This document shows, piece after piece, positions 10,876 to 21,744 of a stretch of DNA of 64,000 nt; position 1 is the stretch's first letter, and every line of letters starts with the position of its first letter. Under the pieces are notes generated by a model that was given only the letters and a program-made list of their open reading frames with translations, was not told the origin of the DNA and did no database searches. Position numbers and translations under genes: made by a program. Source of the DNA: Aspidiotus rigidus (lineage: Eukaryota > Arthropoda > Insecta > Hemiptera > Diaspididae). The stretch is from contig JAVHKY010000003.1 in assembly GCA_035079385.1 (NCBI GenBank), positions 10,829,501 to 10,893,500 of the forward strand. The letters run 5' to 3'.

Positions 10876-12800
10876 ATTTCCAATTTTGGAGAAGTATGAA
10901 TTTCCCTGATGCACAAACTTCTACTCTTTCCACTGAGGTTTGAATCTGAAATCCATATGATGTGGTTACTGGAACCATTCCGCTACTCACTACTGCGACG
11001 TATATTATTAGCGTGGATACCCATTAATCAATTTTTGTTGATACAGGAATGTGAGTGACCGTTCCTATGAATGGCCCATTTAAAAGGTAAGTACTGAATG
11101 CAAGACCTACATCTCGAAATATTATTCTATTATCGCTGGCAATGCGATTCAAAGCCAAGTTACGCGTGCAGCCAGATGAAATCTTATCGCTTACGATTAC
11201 GCAATAAGTTAGTGTACTGATGAAACTTCACAATCAATCATTACAGAATGTGCGAGTCTGATTAACCTCAGCGTCAACTATTCTCGAAAGCCAGATAACA
11301 GCGTTCAACTCGAGCGGAAGAATTTGCGGCGTAATAGAAGTTGATAAGACAAAAATAATTATGCGCACACCAAGTACTTTCAAGCTGCTGGTTCAAAAAC
11401 AATGCTTCCCGAAGACGTCATTACAAATCTTCTAGGAGTTTCGTTCTCAGCAAGCTCAAATCTACAAACATTTTTCTCGCACTTTCTGGCGCTCCATTTC
11501 TCGACTGTCGTGCGAAGATAAATCGATGATCAGGCCAATGGGAATTTCTGTAGACGATTGATGCAAATGTGTGAACCATGATAACGAAGTAGGACTTGAA
11601 TGATTGAATATGAGGGAAGAATCAAAGCTGCGTATCCCAAGCTACACTATTCCCTAAATCGTATTAAAATTTTGGCGTACATCTAAAAAAGCCAATATTA
11701 GACAAAACTAAAACGGTAATTGAGTTTCTCATCAAAAAATTTGGTGATAAAATATTCATTTCAGAATTGCCTAGTACTTAACTAACAGTTGATAGATTCA
11801 TTTAGATGTACACCATTTTAACTTTGTACGGCAGTGGAACTCCAGTCCTAGAATTCTCCGAATTAATATCCTCTCTTTTATTAAGCTTTTCTTGCATCTT
11901 TGAACCTCTACAAAGCTTTGAGCCGATGGTGTGGCTGTGAGAAGGGGTGAAATAGAAGAAATTTTCTTTTATCTCACTGATCACTGAAAATATCATATTT
12001 TCGCCCATGATTTGAAGAAATGATCAAGAAAAAAATGAATTGAAATTTCCAATTAAGTATGATTATGAATACGTTTTATTATTTAGGGGTCAGGTAAAAA
12101 TTATGACGCTGGGGAAAGGTAGGCGAGGATGGCGCGTAGAAACCCGACCCTAGACCTTGAAGGCAGACTACAACACGTTTAGGTTTTTGAGTTCAGTGAA
12201 GGTGATCTAAAGCTTCGCGCTACAGAGTTCGTCTGACCTTGACTTATATGAAAAGGACTACCATGGTAAGCGATTTGAACATGATAGAAGGAGAAGGTGT
12301 AGTTCAAACTAGAACTTGAGAATTTTTGAACTAGATTTATAAGACTTCCGTGGAACGTAACCTAAATGTAAAGGAAGGAGGGAAGCGTGAGGTATTTCCG
12401 GTTCCTTTCTTGGGTTCAATGATGCGGATTTCGCGCTCTGATACCGATTGACCTTGATTTACATAAAATACGACTTTGGAACGCTTCACGAGACGAGTAT
12501 GGTGTGAAGAGAGGGGCTAACATTTCGAAGGCCTACCAAGGTCGACAAAACGGAGGGGTCCGTTCTATTGGGAGTACATCCTCGGAATACGTCCGCAAGC
12601 GCGAATGCTAGTGCATCCACGTCCTACTTTTATGACATGGAACTTCCAACAGTTATGGTGTAGAATCTGATTCCCCTTTTTTTAAATCATCTACGTGAAA
12701 AGACGATTCCAAAGTTCTTCTTCAGACCTAATAGGTCTGTTAATCTAAACACAAAGGAAACAAAAAGAAGACTAGCTTCTTTCCACGGAACCGTGAAGCT
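10876..12800. other. Unassigned AT-rich sequence
   Basis: No gene, RNA or clear repeat was recognised. The open frame 11802-12008 (minus) lacks motifs. From about 12100 to 12660 there are several phrases of the type 'gacttggaac' that hint at decayed copies of the repeats further right, but no unit could be aligned with confidence. Confidence 0.35.
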
Positions 12801-12804
12801 TGCG

Positions 12805-13270
12805 AACTTGAGGATGGTTGAGATATGAGGAAGTTACCTAAATTACAACTCTATCAGTTTGAAAACTATCTGAGAAATGTGCGTCAAAGAAATAGCACAA
12901 AACTCGAATTTTAGGCACAGAGGGCACCACTTACATGATTTTTTTTTTTTTTTTTTTTTTTCGTTAAGAAAGGGGATAGAAGGATGGGAAACTTGAGGAT
13001 GGTGGAGAAATGAGGGAGGTTCACCTAAATTAACTCTATCAGTTTGAAAACTACCTGAGAAAAGGTACACCACAGAAATAGTGCAAAACTCAAATTTCAG
13101 GCACAGAGTGCACTACTTATACGATTTTTTTTTTCTTTTTTTATTTTTCTTCTTCCTCTTCTCATTGAGGAATGAGAATAGGAGAATGGGAAACTTGAGG
13201 ATATGATGGAGATATGAGGAAGTTCCACCTAAATTACGACTCCAACAGTTCAAAAACTAATGTACTTCAA
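12805..13270 (+). repeat. Three tandem units of about 185-200 bp
   Basis: Units begin with AACTTGAGGATGG-like sequence at 12805, 12989 and 13192. Each continues through an ACTC(T/C)ATCAGTTTGAAAACTA-like segment; the first two also have a GGCACAGAG segment and a long T-run. The third unit is cut short. It was probably made by local tandem duplication; no coding potential. Confidence 0.75.
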
Positions 13271-13399
13271 CCTAACAGCGAAAAATTTGAATTTTAAATA
13301 TAAGTTGCACTACTAAGGGCCATTTGGCGAGTAAGTTGTGCACTAGATTTATAATTTATAGCATGCAGTCTGGCGCCCATACAGTAAAATTTTTAGCGG

Positions 13400-13870
13400 G
13401 GAACCTGCTATCCGTTTTGTTGGGGGCATCTTCAGGAAATTCCCGCGTTCGCGAGCGCGTCCGAGGTTGACGATGTGATCAATCTATAGAAAAATTTTAA
13501 TATATAATGGGCGCCCAGCTTCATACGATATTATGGGACTTGGAGAAATCTCAACCTCCGAGCTATCTATGATAGAATGGAACTTGGCAAAATTTCAATT
13601 TCCGAGTTATGTGTACATGATAGAAGGGGGACTTGGAGAATTTCAACTTCCGAGCTATGTATGATACGAGAGGGACTTGAATCATCCCGAATTTGAACAG
13701 GGATCGTGTTTTATGGAGGAGAGAAATTACCAGCTATCAGTAGTCCTTCTGGAAGATAGTGCTTTCAAAGAGAGGCCGGGGCTCCGACCAATATATGGGC
13801 TTCTGAGAAATTCTGACTATCGACCTATCTTCTGAAAAACTCGACGTTTGCCATTTGCCCAAAACTAGTT
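13400..13870 (+). repeat. Degenerate CAGGGAACC-family pieces with minisatellite units
   Basis: GCGGGGAACCTGC at about 13409 and AACAGGGATCGTGTTTTATGG at about 13697 resemble the 5' end of the element at 16.6 kb. Between them (13540-13690) lie about three diverged 45-bp units of the type GAGCTATGTATGATA...GGGACTTGG. Ends cannot be set. Confidence 0.55.
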
Positions 13871-15660
13871 TAAGAATGATCGCTAAAGAGGCGTAATATC
13901 GATTATCCATTGTTTGCTCTCTCTTTAACAGATAATCTGCTTTATGGCGAGTCTTTTTCGCCGTCCAAGAAAAACTGACTCACCCCAATAAAAGAGTTGG
14001 CCCACTGGACTCCAATTTTGAATTCAATTCTCAATATCAGAACCAACTCGACCCGTGGAACAGATTCTCTGCATTGGATCCCTCATTTAATTTCGTTAAG
14101 GAAGCCTCACTTTCCAAATCCCCGAAGTAAATTAGAAGATACCTCAACTGTTTTCGGAGAGGTACGATTCTCATTCTTCTTCCTATCGTTAAAACGAAAT
14201 TCTGAATGAACTTTGTAAATATACCTACTACTCGCGGTATTACGTGAAATTTTCTTAGACGTAAACTAATCGCCCATTGTTGTGTGGCGTCATGTGCGTG
14301 TAAATTGTGTACGTTTTTCATCAATTACACTCCACCCATTCGAGAAGACAATTTTCAAACTAACTTTCGTCAACAATAACAATTATTTACGCGCACTATC
14401 GCTGATGGTTGCCCTCTCTTCTATTTTCTTTTTACTCAACTCGGCGCGCATTAGCATTAAAAGTGATGCAATTCTTGCAGAAATTATTGTTGAAAAGTAC
14501 CGTATTCTAAACGTTGAATGTATCAATTACAAGTCCTCCCATTAGGTAAGACGATAAGTTAATTATGTGAACGATTTCTTTGTTGTTCGTGTAGTCAGTC
14601 GCGTCATTGTATATGAAGGTAGAATGATAGTCTACAAAAATGTGCGACCGACCACATACAATCGCTGGTAGTCTTGTGGAGTCTCTTTCAAGAAACAAAA
14701 TCATCACCGGTTTTATAACTTTTCCTTATTTTTTATTAATTATTCTCGTGTTATCGTACGAGGTAAATTTAATGCGATTTAAAAATAAAAATAATAAAAT
14801 TAATGCAGGCAGTGAAAGGAGTTTCGGTTCGTACTCGTGAACGGATATCTTCAACTTGACCTTTCACTTTTCTAGACTAGTCTTATTAATGTAGGCTATA
14901 CGAGTTCACGTGCAAGTTTATCGTAAACTGGAACTCGCATTTAATCGCTGCCTTGCATCGGTTTTCGTATTTATATACGTTCTCGAAATTGCCATATTTT
15001 CTGGCTGTAGGAACCAGGACTTTTTTAATGAACGCAACTCAGAATTCAGGCTACGTAGTCGCGAGGAAATTCATACAATTTTGAATTATTTGATAGATTG
15101 TATTATCGAATTAAATGTACAAGATGTTCCGAGAATAGTGTTGGCACTATTCCAGTTTCAAAGATACACAGTATTTATCTTGAAAACATCTCGTTCAATT
15201 TTACGAGTTTTTTTTTGCAAGAAGAAATAATAAAACTGCACGCATTTAATTGAATTTACGTAGAAATCATACTTTTTGCACACTTTTTGTACGCATCACT
15301 TGGAGACTAGCGGATACGCTATCGCCGTTTCTACGGTGAAAGCGATTTGAATAATTGCTGGAGATTGTCAACAAATGCGCACAGTTTCAAAAAAAAAAAA
15401 AAGCTAAAAAACCCGAGAGTTTTCAATCACATAAAATAGCTGTATTGTACAGTTGTAGTCGTCATTCTGCAAGATGTGTACCACCGAAAGTTATAAAAAA
15501 AGTCGTACGTACACTGATTGGTGGGCAAGAAACTTTCTTGCATGGAGTCCCTAGTACGATTACAAACACATGCAACAAGTAGGTGCAAATATGAAAGAGA
15601 GATGAAAAAATTCGCAGCAGTCATGACTAGCTGCTCGGATTTGCCTTCATTAACTTTGTT
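13871..15660. other. Unassigned AT-rich sequence
   Basis: Several 60-106 codon open frames occur (for example 14910-15230, plus), none with a recognised domain, start context or splice context I would trust. No RNA gene or tandem repeat was seen. Confidence 0.35.
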
Positions 15661-15671
15661 AATTGAGGCAA

Positions 15672-16560
15672 ACAGGGAACCTGTTGTGGTATTTACTAGT
15701 CGAGCTTTACAGGGGTGACTCGCAGTCTCTCGTTCTCCCCCTCCAAGGTGTATAAGCCTGTGTATGTATATTACGTTTTTATAATGAAGGCTGAACCTGC
15801 TAGATACAAAGTATAAGCTACCTTTTGAGTCTATCGAACATAAGAAACCTAGACCGAGTATAAAGTTCGTATAAAGTAGGCAGTAAGGTTATACTACGTG
15901 CAATCCTACTTTATACTAGCTGTTTTACACTATGCCTCAAGCTATGTAGTGGGATTTAGCCTGCGGAAGTCCAAGCCTACTTTATACCAGAGGCTTTAGC
16001 CTACACATCGTGGGGGGGGGGTGGTAAACTCGCAAGGGGGGAAATAAACTAGCAGATTTTCTCAATCGAGGTATAGCTCTGCCTCAAGCTATGCTAATGC
16101 GGGGGTCCAAGCCTACTTTATACTAGCTCTATAATACTAAGTAAAGAGGCTTTAGCCTACTACAGGTCTATATTAGGCCTAGTATAGGCTGAAATGACTC
16201 GCAGATTTCTCACTCACCCACAAGGTATAGGCCTGCCTCAAGCTATGCAAATTCGGAGGTCGAAGCCTACTTTATACTAGCTTCATTATACTAGGTCTAG
16301 TGTAGGATAACAATGGGGGGGGGGGTGCATATACAAAGTCACAGATTTTCAATCACCCACGGGGTATAGACCTAGTATTTATAAGCTTGAACCTAGTATA
16401 ACCCTTTTACAATACAAAGTATAAGCCACCTCCTAAGTCTATGGTACATAAGAAACATAAATCGAATATAAGGCTACTATAAAGTAGGCTTGGACCACAT
16501 ATAAGCCTAGCATAATACATAGTATAAACCCAGTATAATATACTGCTCGAATCAGAGAGA
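15672..16560 (+). repeat. TTTATACTAGCCT-type repeat block of the CAGGGAACC family
   Basis: The block opens with CAGGGAACCTG (about 15677) and then holds many diverged copies of AAGCCTACTTTATACTAGCT and GGCCTAGTATAGGCT, several of them near-palindromic, plus two G-runs (16012-16022, 16315-16325). A single copy of the motif lies next to the element's 3' end at 6395-6440, which ties the block to the same family. Similar sequence is seen at 32600-32870 and 47200-47760. Confidence 0.6.
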
Positions 16561-16598
16561 AGTCCACTCCTATCATCTATAGCTCGGAGGTGAAAATT

Positions 16599-17891
16599 TT
16601 AACAGGGAACCTGTTTTATGGGGGGCTATTTGAGAAATCTGGCGTCCGCCGTGCGCCGTCCGCCGTGCGCCGTCCAGCGAAAAACTTAGAAAAATTTCGA
16701 CCCTCGAGCCATATATGATAGGAGGGGGACTTAGAAAAAATTTCGACTCTCGAGCTATAGATGATAGGAGGGGAACTTAGAAAAATTTCGACTCTCGAGC
16801 CATATATGATAGGAGAGGGACTTGGAAAAATTTCGACTCTCGAGCTATATATGATTGGAGGGGGACTTGGAAAAATTTCGACTCTCGAGCTATATATGAT
16901 AGAAGAGGGACTTAGAAAAATTTCGACTCTCGAGCCATATATGATAGAAGGGGGACTTAGAAAAATTTCGACTCTCGAGCTATATATGATAGAAGAGGGA
17001 CTTAGAAAAATTTCGACTCTCGAGCCATATATGATAGGAGAGGGACTTAGAAAAATTTCGACTCTTGAGCTATATATGATAGGAGGGGAACTTAGAAAAA
17101 TTTCGACTCTCGAGCTATATATGATAGAAGGGGGACTTGGAAAAATTTCGACTCTCGAGCTATATATGATAGAAGAGGGACTTAGAAAAATTTCGACTCT
17201 CGAGCCATATATGATAGAAGGGGGACTTAGAAAAATTTCGACTCTCGAGCTATATATGATAGAAGAGGGACTTAGAAAAATTTCGACTCTCGAGCCATAT
17301 ATGATAGGAGAGGGACTAAGAAAAATTTCGACTCTCGAGCTATATATGATAGGAGGGGAACTTAGAAAAATTTCGACTCTCGAGCTATATATGATAGAAG
17401 AGGGACTTAGAAAAATTTCGACTCTCGAGCCATATATGATAGGAGAGGGACTTAGAAAAATTTCGACTCTCGAGCTATATATGATAGGAGGGGAACTTAG
17501 AAAAATTTCGACTCTCGAGCTATATATGATAGAAGGGGGACTTGGAAAAATTTCGACTCTCGAGCTATATATGATAGAAGAGGGACTTAGAAAAATTTCG
17601 ACTCTCGAGCCATATATGATAGAAGAGGGACTTAGAAAAATTTCGACTCTCGAGCCATATATGATAGGAGAGGGACTTAGAAAAATTTCGACTCTCGAGC
17701 TATATATGATAGGAGAGGGACTTAGAAAAATTTCGACTCTCGAGCTATATATGATAGAAGGGGGACTTGGAAAAATTTCGACTGTCGAGCTATATATGAT
17801 CTAGGCTTCCTTGAATTTTCAATACCAAATCTCATTCGAATCATAAAACAGGTTCCCTGCGTTCCTCGTTTAACTTCGTTAAGGAAGCCGT
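16599..17891 (+). mobile_element. Minisatellite-bearing CAGGGAACC element, longest copy
   Basis: The 5' end reads AACAGGGAACCTGTTTTATGG, followed by a GC-rich stretch of repeated CGCCGTCC-like words (16640-16676). A 45-bp minisatellite fills the middle. The 3' part is GGCTTCCTTGAATTTTCAAT, then CATAAAACAGGTTCCCTGCG (reverse complement of the 5' end) and the end GTTAAGGAAGCCG. There is no coding domain, so it is non-autonomous. Asymmetric ends and T-rich flanks suggest a Helentron-like (HINE) element; a TIR transposon is the alternative. Confidence 0.65.
16685..17803 (+). repeat. 45-bp minisatellite, about 25 units
   Basis: The unit is built as ACTTAGAAAAATTTCGACT, CTCGAGC(T/C)ATATATGATAG and (G/A)AGGGG. 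The period is exactly 45 bp for most of the array, with unit variants (GAGCC/GAGCT, AGGAG/AGAAG, CTTAG/CTTGG). Groups of variants repeat in the same order, for example around 16950-17090 and 17190-17330, which suggests duplication of several units at once. Because 45 is divisible by three, one frame stays open for 347 codons; this is a by-product and not called a gene. Confidence 0.95.
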
Positions 17892-17988
17892 AATTTTTTT
17901 AAGTTCAACGTTTTTCCTCCCGCGCCCGGCGGACGGCGTTTTTCATCGAATTACCCTCCAATAAAAGAGGTTCCCTGTTAAAAGTCTT
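17892..17988 (-). mobile_element. Inverted 5'-end fragment of the CAGGGAACC family
   Basis: On the minus strand it reads TTAACAGGGAACCTCTTTTAT, then GGAGGG and a GGCGCGGGAGG region, similar to the first 90 bp of the element at 16599. It abuts that element's 3' end, so the pair is bounded by inverted CAGGGAACC ends with TTAA on both outer sides. Confidence 0.6.
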
Positions 17989-18452
17989 GATTAGGTGACG
18001 TTTTTTCACAAAGGCTCTAGAGCCGGGTAAGGGGGGGAAAATGACCTTCGTTGGAAAATGTTTCAAATGTCCGTCAAAATGCTGTACTCAATGAGAAAAC
18101 TCGAAATCCAAAAAATTTGACCCATCCGCTCACTCACATGGGCTGCAGAGTCATTTTTAGGCCTAAAATCCAAATGGCTGTTACTCAGGCAATAACAATC
18201 GCACAGCAATGAAACTTAGGGACATTTCAAGATTTATGTGAACGTTCATCCATGGTATTTTTTTCAAAAAAATTATTCATATTTTCCCTAGTTTCTAGCA
18301 ATAACAAAACATCAAACTCAAATAAAAAAAAAAAAAAATCGGGGGGAGTCACCTGGGGAAAATCATTCATTTGAAGCGCCATACGCTCTACTACAACATA
18401 CATGAGTTCCATAGTCCTCGGTGAGTGGAACATTCCCCAAAAAAATCAATAT

Positions 18453-18746
18453 TTAATGAATTTCTGTGATTTTTCCATGAATAGCGGGGAGAACTATGAC
18501 TGCTACCGCAATAGACCGCGAGAAATCAATAGTCAATGGTCGAGCTGAAAAATACGCATTCCTCCGGGGGATGAAATGAGAATGTTGATAGACCAAAATA
18601 TTTCGTTTATCGATTTGGTCAATTCTCATGTAAACACGTCCACCGATTAGGTGGAGTACGTTAGACTGAGAAAAATAGTTGAAAAATTCTCCAGTCGCTG
18701 GAAAAGTCTGAAAATAATAGAGAAATGAGAAAATCCACTTTTTCAA
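18453..18746 (-). other. Arm open frame (97 codons), FBL-1
   Basis: A reading frame beginning MKKWIFSFLYYFQT, with RIDQIDKRN and YQHSHFIPRR further on. Equivalent frames lie at 66-362, 20595-20918, 42328-42546 (shortened) and 45348-45653. No domain is recognised, and part of the frame is satellite sequence. It may be chance openness in a young repeat. Confidence 0.25.
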
Positions 18747-18769
18747 CCTGGGAAACTGCGATTTTTCAT

Positions 18770-20600
18770 ATTTTATTCATCAATTAGGTCAATTCTTAAG
18801 TAAACATGGCCGCCAAGTTTGAAAAAAATAGTCAAAAAATTCTCCAGCCGCTAGAACCTTCTGGAAACGATGAATAATCGAGAAAATTCAATTTTTCACC
18901 CTGGAGGACCGTGAGTTTTGGTATTTCCTTCATCAATTCGTTCAATTCTTAAGTAAACATGTACGCCGAGTTTGAAAAAAAATAGTCAACAAATTCTACA
19001 GCCGCTGAAACCTTCTGGAAATGACAAATAATCGAGAAAATCCAATTTTTCACCCTGGAGGACCGTTGGTATTTTGTTCATCAATTAGGTCAATTTTAAT
19101 GTAGACACCTCCGTCGAGTTCGAAAAAAATATGGTCAAAAAATTTCCCAGTCGCTGGAACAGTCTGGAAATAGCAGAAAATCGAAGAAGTCCACTTTTTA
19201 AACATGGAGAGCTGTGGTTTTTCATATTTTGTTCATCAATTACGTCAAATCTTATATAAATACATCCGCCGAGTTGGGGAAAAAAATCAAAAAATTCTCC
19301 AGTTTCTGGGATGCCCTGTAAATAGTAAAAACTGTAGGTAATACACATTTCCAACATGGAAAACCGTGATTTTTCATATTCTGTTTATCAATAATTAGGT
19401 CGATTATAATGTAAACACGTCCACCGACCTTGAAAAAAATAGTCAATAAATTTACCAGTCGCTGGAAGGATCTAGTAATAGTACCAAATCCAGAAAATCC
19501 ACTTCTTCAACATGGAGAATCCTGATTTTTGGTATGTTATTTATCAAAAAGGTCAAATCTCATATTAATACTTCCGCCGAGTTTGGAAAAAATAGTCAAT
19601 AAATTCTCCAGACGCTCATTGGTATGGTCGATTTTTATAAGAACACTTAAATGCCGAGTTTTAAAAAAATTGAAAAACATCCTCCAGACGTTGGGACGCT
19701 CTGGAAATATTAAAAAATCACTCGATTATTCTTCCTTTCCAGACCATCACAGCGGCTGGAGAAATTAATGACTATTTTTTCAAGGTCGGTGGACGTGTTT
19801 ACTTAAGAGTTGGACGAATTGATGAATGAAATACCAAAACTCACGGTCCTCCAGGGTGAAAAAGTGATTTTTTTTTCTGGATTTATTGTCATTTCCAGAA
19901 CATTCCAGCGACTGGAGATTTTTTAGACTATTTTTTTCAAACCCGACGGACATGTTTACTTGAGAATTGACCTAATTGATGAATGAAATACCAAAACTCA
20001 CGGTCCTCCAGGGTGAAAAAGTGATTTTTTTAAATTTTTTGTCATTTCCAAAACGTTCCAGCGACTGGAGAATTTTTTGAGCATTTTTTTCAAACTCGGC
20101 GGAAATGTTTACGTAAGAATTGAACGAATTAATGAATGAAATACCAAAACTCACGGTCCTCCAGGATGAAAAAGTGAATTTTCTCTATCACTCATCATTT
20201 CCAGAAGGTTCCAGCGCCTGGAGAATTTTTTGACTATTTTTTTCAAACTCGGCGGACATGTTTACTTAAGAATTGACCTAATTGATGAATGAAATACCAA
20301 AACTCACGGTCCTCCAGGGTGAAAAAGTGATTTTTTTTTATTTTTTGTCATTTCCAAAACGTTCCAGCGACTGGAGAATTTTTTGAGCATTTTTTTCAAA
20401 CTCGGCGGAAATGTTTACGTAAGAATTGAACGAATTAATGAATGAAATACCAAAACTCACGGTCCTCCAGGATGAAAAAGTGAATTTTCTCTATCACTCA
20501 TCATTTCCAGAAGGTTCCAGCGCCTGGAGAATTTTTTGACTATTTTTTTCAAACTCGGCGGACATGTTTACTTAAGAATTGACCTAATTGATGAATGAAA
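18770..20600. repeat. ~150-bp satellite, two opposing arrays
   Basis: Monomers carry landmarks such as TTCTCCAG(T/C)CGCTGGAA, AAGTAAACATGTCCGCCGAG and CACCCTGGAGGACCGTGAG. About six or seven diverged monomers run left to right to about 19740; about six then run in reverse to 20600. In the reverse half a two-monomer unit of about 300 bp is repeated almost exactly (19925-20220 and 20222-20522). Confidence 0.85.
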
Positions 20601-20918
20601 TATGAAGAATCGCAGTTTTCCAGGTTGAAAAAGTGGATTTTCTCATTTCTCTACTATTTTCAGACTGTTCCAGCGACTGAAGAATTTTTCAAGTATTTTT
20701 CTCAGTCTAACGTACTCCACGTAATCGGTGGACGTGTTTCCATGAGAATTGACCAAATCGATAAACGAAATATTTTGGTCTATCAACATTCTCATTTCAT
20801 CCCCCGGAGGAGTGCGTATTTTTCAGCTCGTTCATTGACTATTGATTTCTCGGGGTCTATTGCGGTAGCAGTTATAGTTCACCCCGCTATTCATAGAAAA
20901 ATCACAGAAATTAATTAA
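20595..20918 (+). other. Arm open frame (107 codons), FBL-1
   Basis: This is the right-arm counterpart of the frame at 18453-18746, including KKWIFSFLYYFQT and RIDQIDKRN. No signal peptide or known domain is evident. Status as a gene is unproven. Confidence 0.25.
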
Positions 20919-21043
20919 ATATTGAATTTTTTGGGGGAATGTTCCACCTCACCGAGGACTATGGTGCTCATGTATGTTGTAGTAGAGGCTATGGCGCTTC
21001 AAATGAATGATTTTCCCCAGGTGCCTCCCCCCCCCGATTTTTT

Positions 21044-21424
21044 AACAGGGAACCTGTTTTATGGGGGGCTATTTGAGAAATCTGCCGTGCGCCGTCCAGC
21101 GAAAAACTTGGAAAAATTTCGACTCTCGAGCCATAGATGATAGGAGAGGGACTTAGAAAAAATTTCGACTCTCGAGCTATAGATGATAGGAGGGGGACTT
21201 AAATTCGAGTCTCGCGCCATATGTGATAGGAGAGGGACTTAGAAAAGTTTCGACTCTCGAGCTTTATATGATAGGAGGGGGACTTGGAAAAATTTCGACT
21301 CTCGAGCTATCATATATAGCTGGAGATTCGAGGTCCAGGCTTCCTTGAATTTTCAATACCAAATCCCATTTGACTCATAAAAGAGGTTCCCTGCGTTCCT
21401 CGTTTAACTTCGTTAAGGAAGCCG
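21044..21424 (+). mobile_element. Short CAGGGAACC element nested in FBL-1
   Basis: It starts AACAGGGAACCTGTTTTATGG and ends GTTAAGGAAGCCG, with about five 45-bp minisatellite units between. It splits the T-tract of the FBL-1 arm: the same place in the other arms (near 480 and 45768) reads CCCCGATTTTTTT without interruption. This comparison fixes both element ends to within a few T residues and shows no duplicated target beyond T. Confidence 0.85.
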
Positions 21425-21744
21425 TTGTTTTTCTATTTGAGTTTGAAGTTTTGTTATTGCTAGAAACTAGGGAAAATATGAATAATTTTTTTGAAAAAAA
21501 ACCATGGATGAACGTTTACATATACTAAAATGTCCCCAAGTTTCATCGCTGTGCGATCATTATTGCCTGAGATACAGCCATTTGAATTTTGGGCCTAAAA
21601 AAGACTCTGCAGCTGATGTGGGTGAGGGGATGGGTCCAATTTTTTGGATTTCAAGTTTTCTCATTGGGGACAACATTTTGACGGATATTTGAAACATTTT
21701 CCGACCAAGGCCCTTGTCCCCCCCCCCCTTACCCGGCTGGAGCC

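Larger units (their letters stand above)
18013..21744 (+). mobile_element. FBL-1 Foldback-like element, complete copy
   Basis: The left end GGCTCTAGAGCCGGGTAAGG and the right end CCCTTACCCGGCTGGAGCC are reverse complements. Left arm 18013 to about 18760; right arm about 20600 to 21744, with a 381-bp insertion at 21044-21424. Between the arms lie satellite monomers in one orientation (18770-19740) and then in the opposite orientation (19745-20600). No transposase-like frame was found. Long inverted arms with tandem internal repeats are the Foldback architecture. Flanks are CACAAA and TTACAT, with no convincing target-site duplication. Confidence 0.85.

Noticed and set aside
16761..17804. 347-codon ORF of 15-residue repeats
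   Set aside because: It is the open frame of the 45-bp minisatellite. Variant units follow DNA-level patterns, and shorter copies of the same element lack any such protein context.
18770..20600. CRISPR-like array
   Set aside because: The ~150-bp units are contiguous diverged satellite monomers without spacers, in a eukaryotic transposon.
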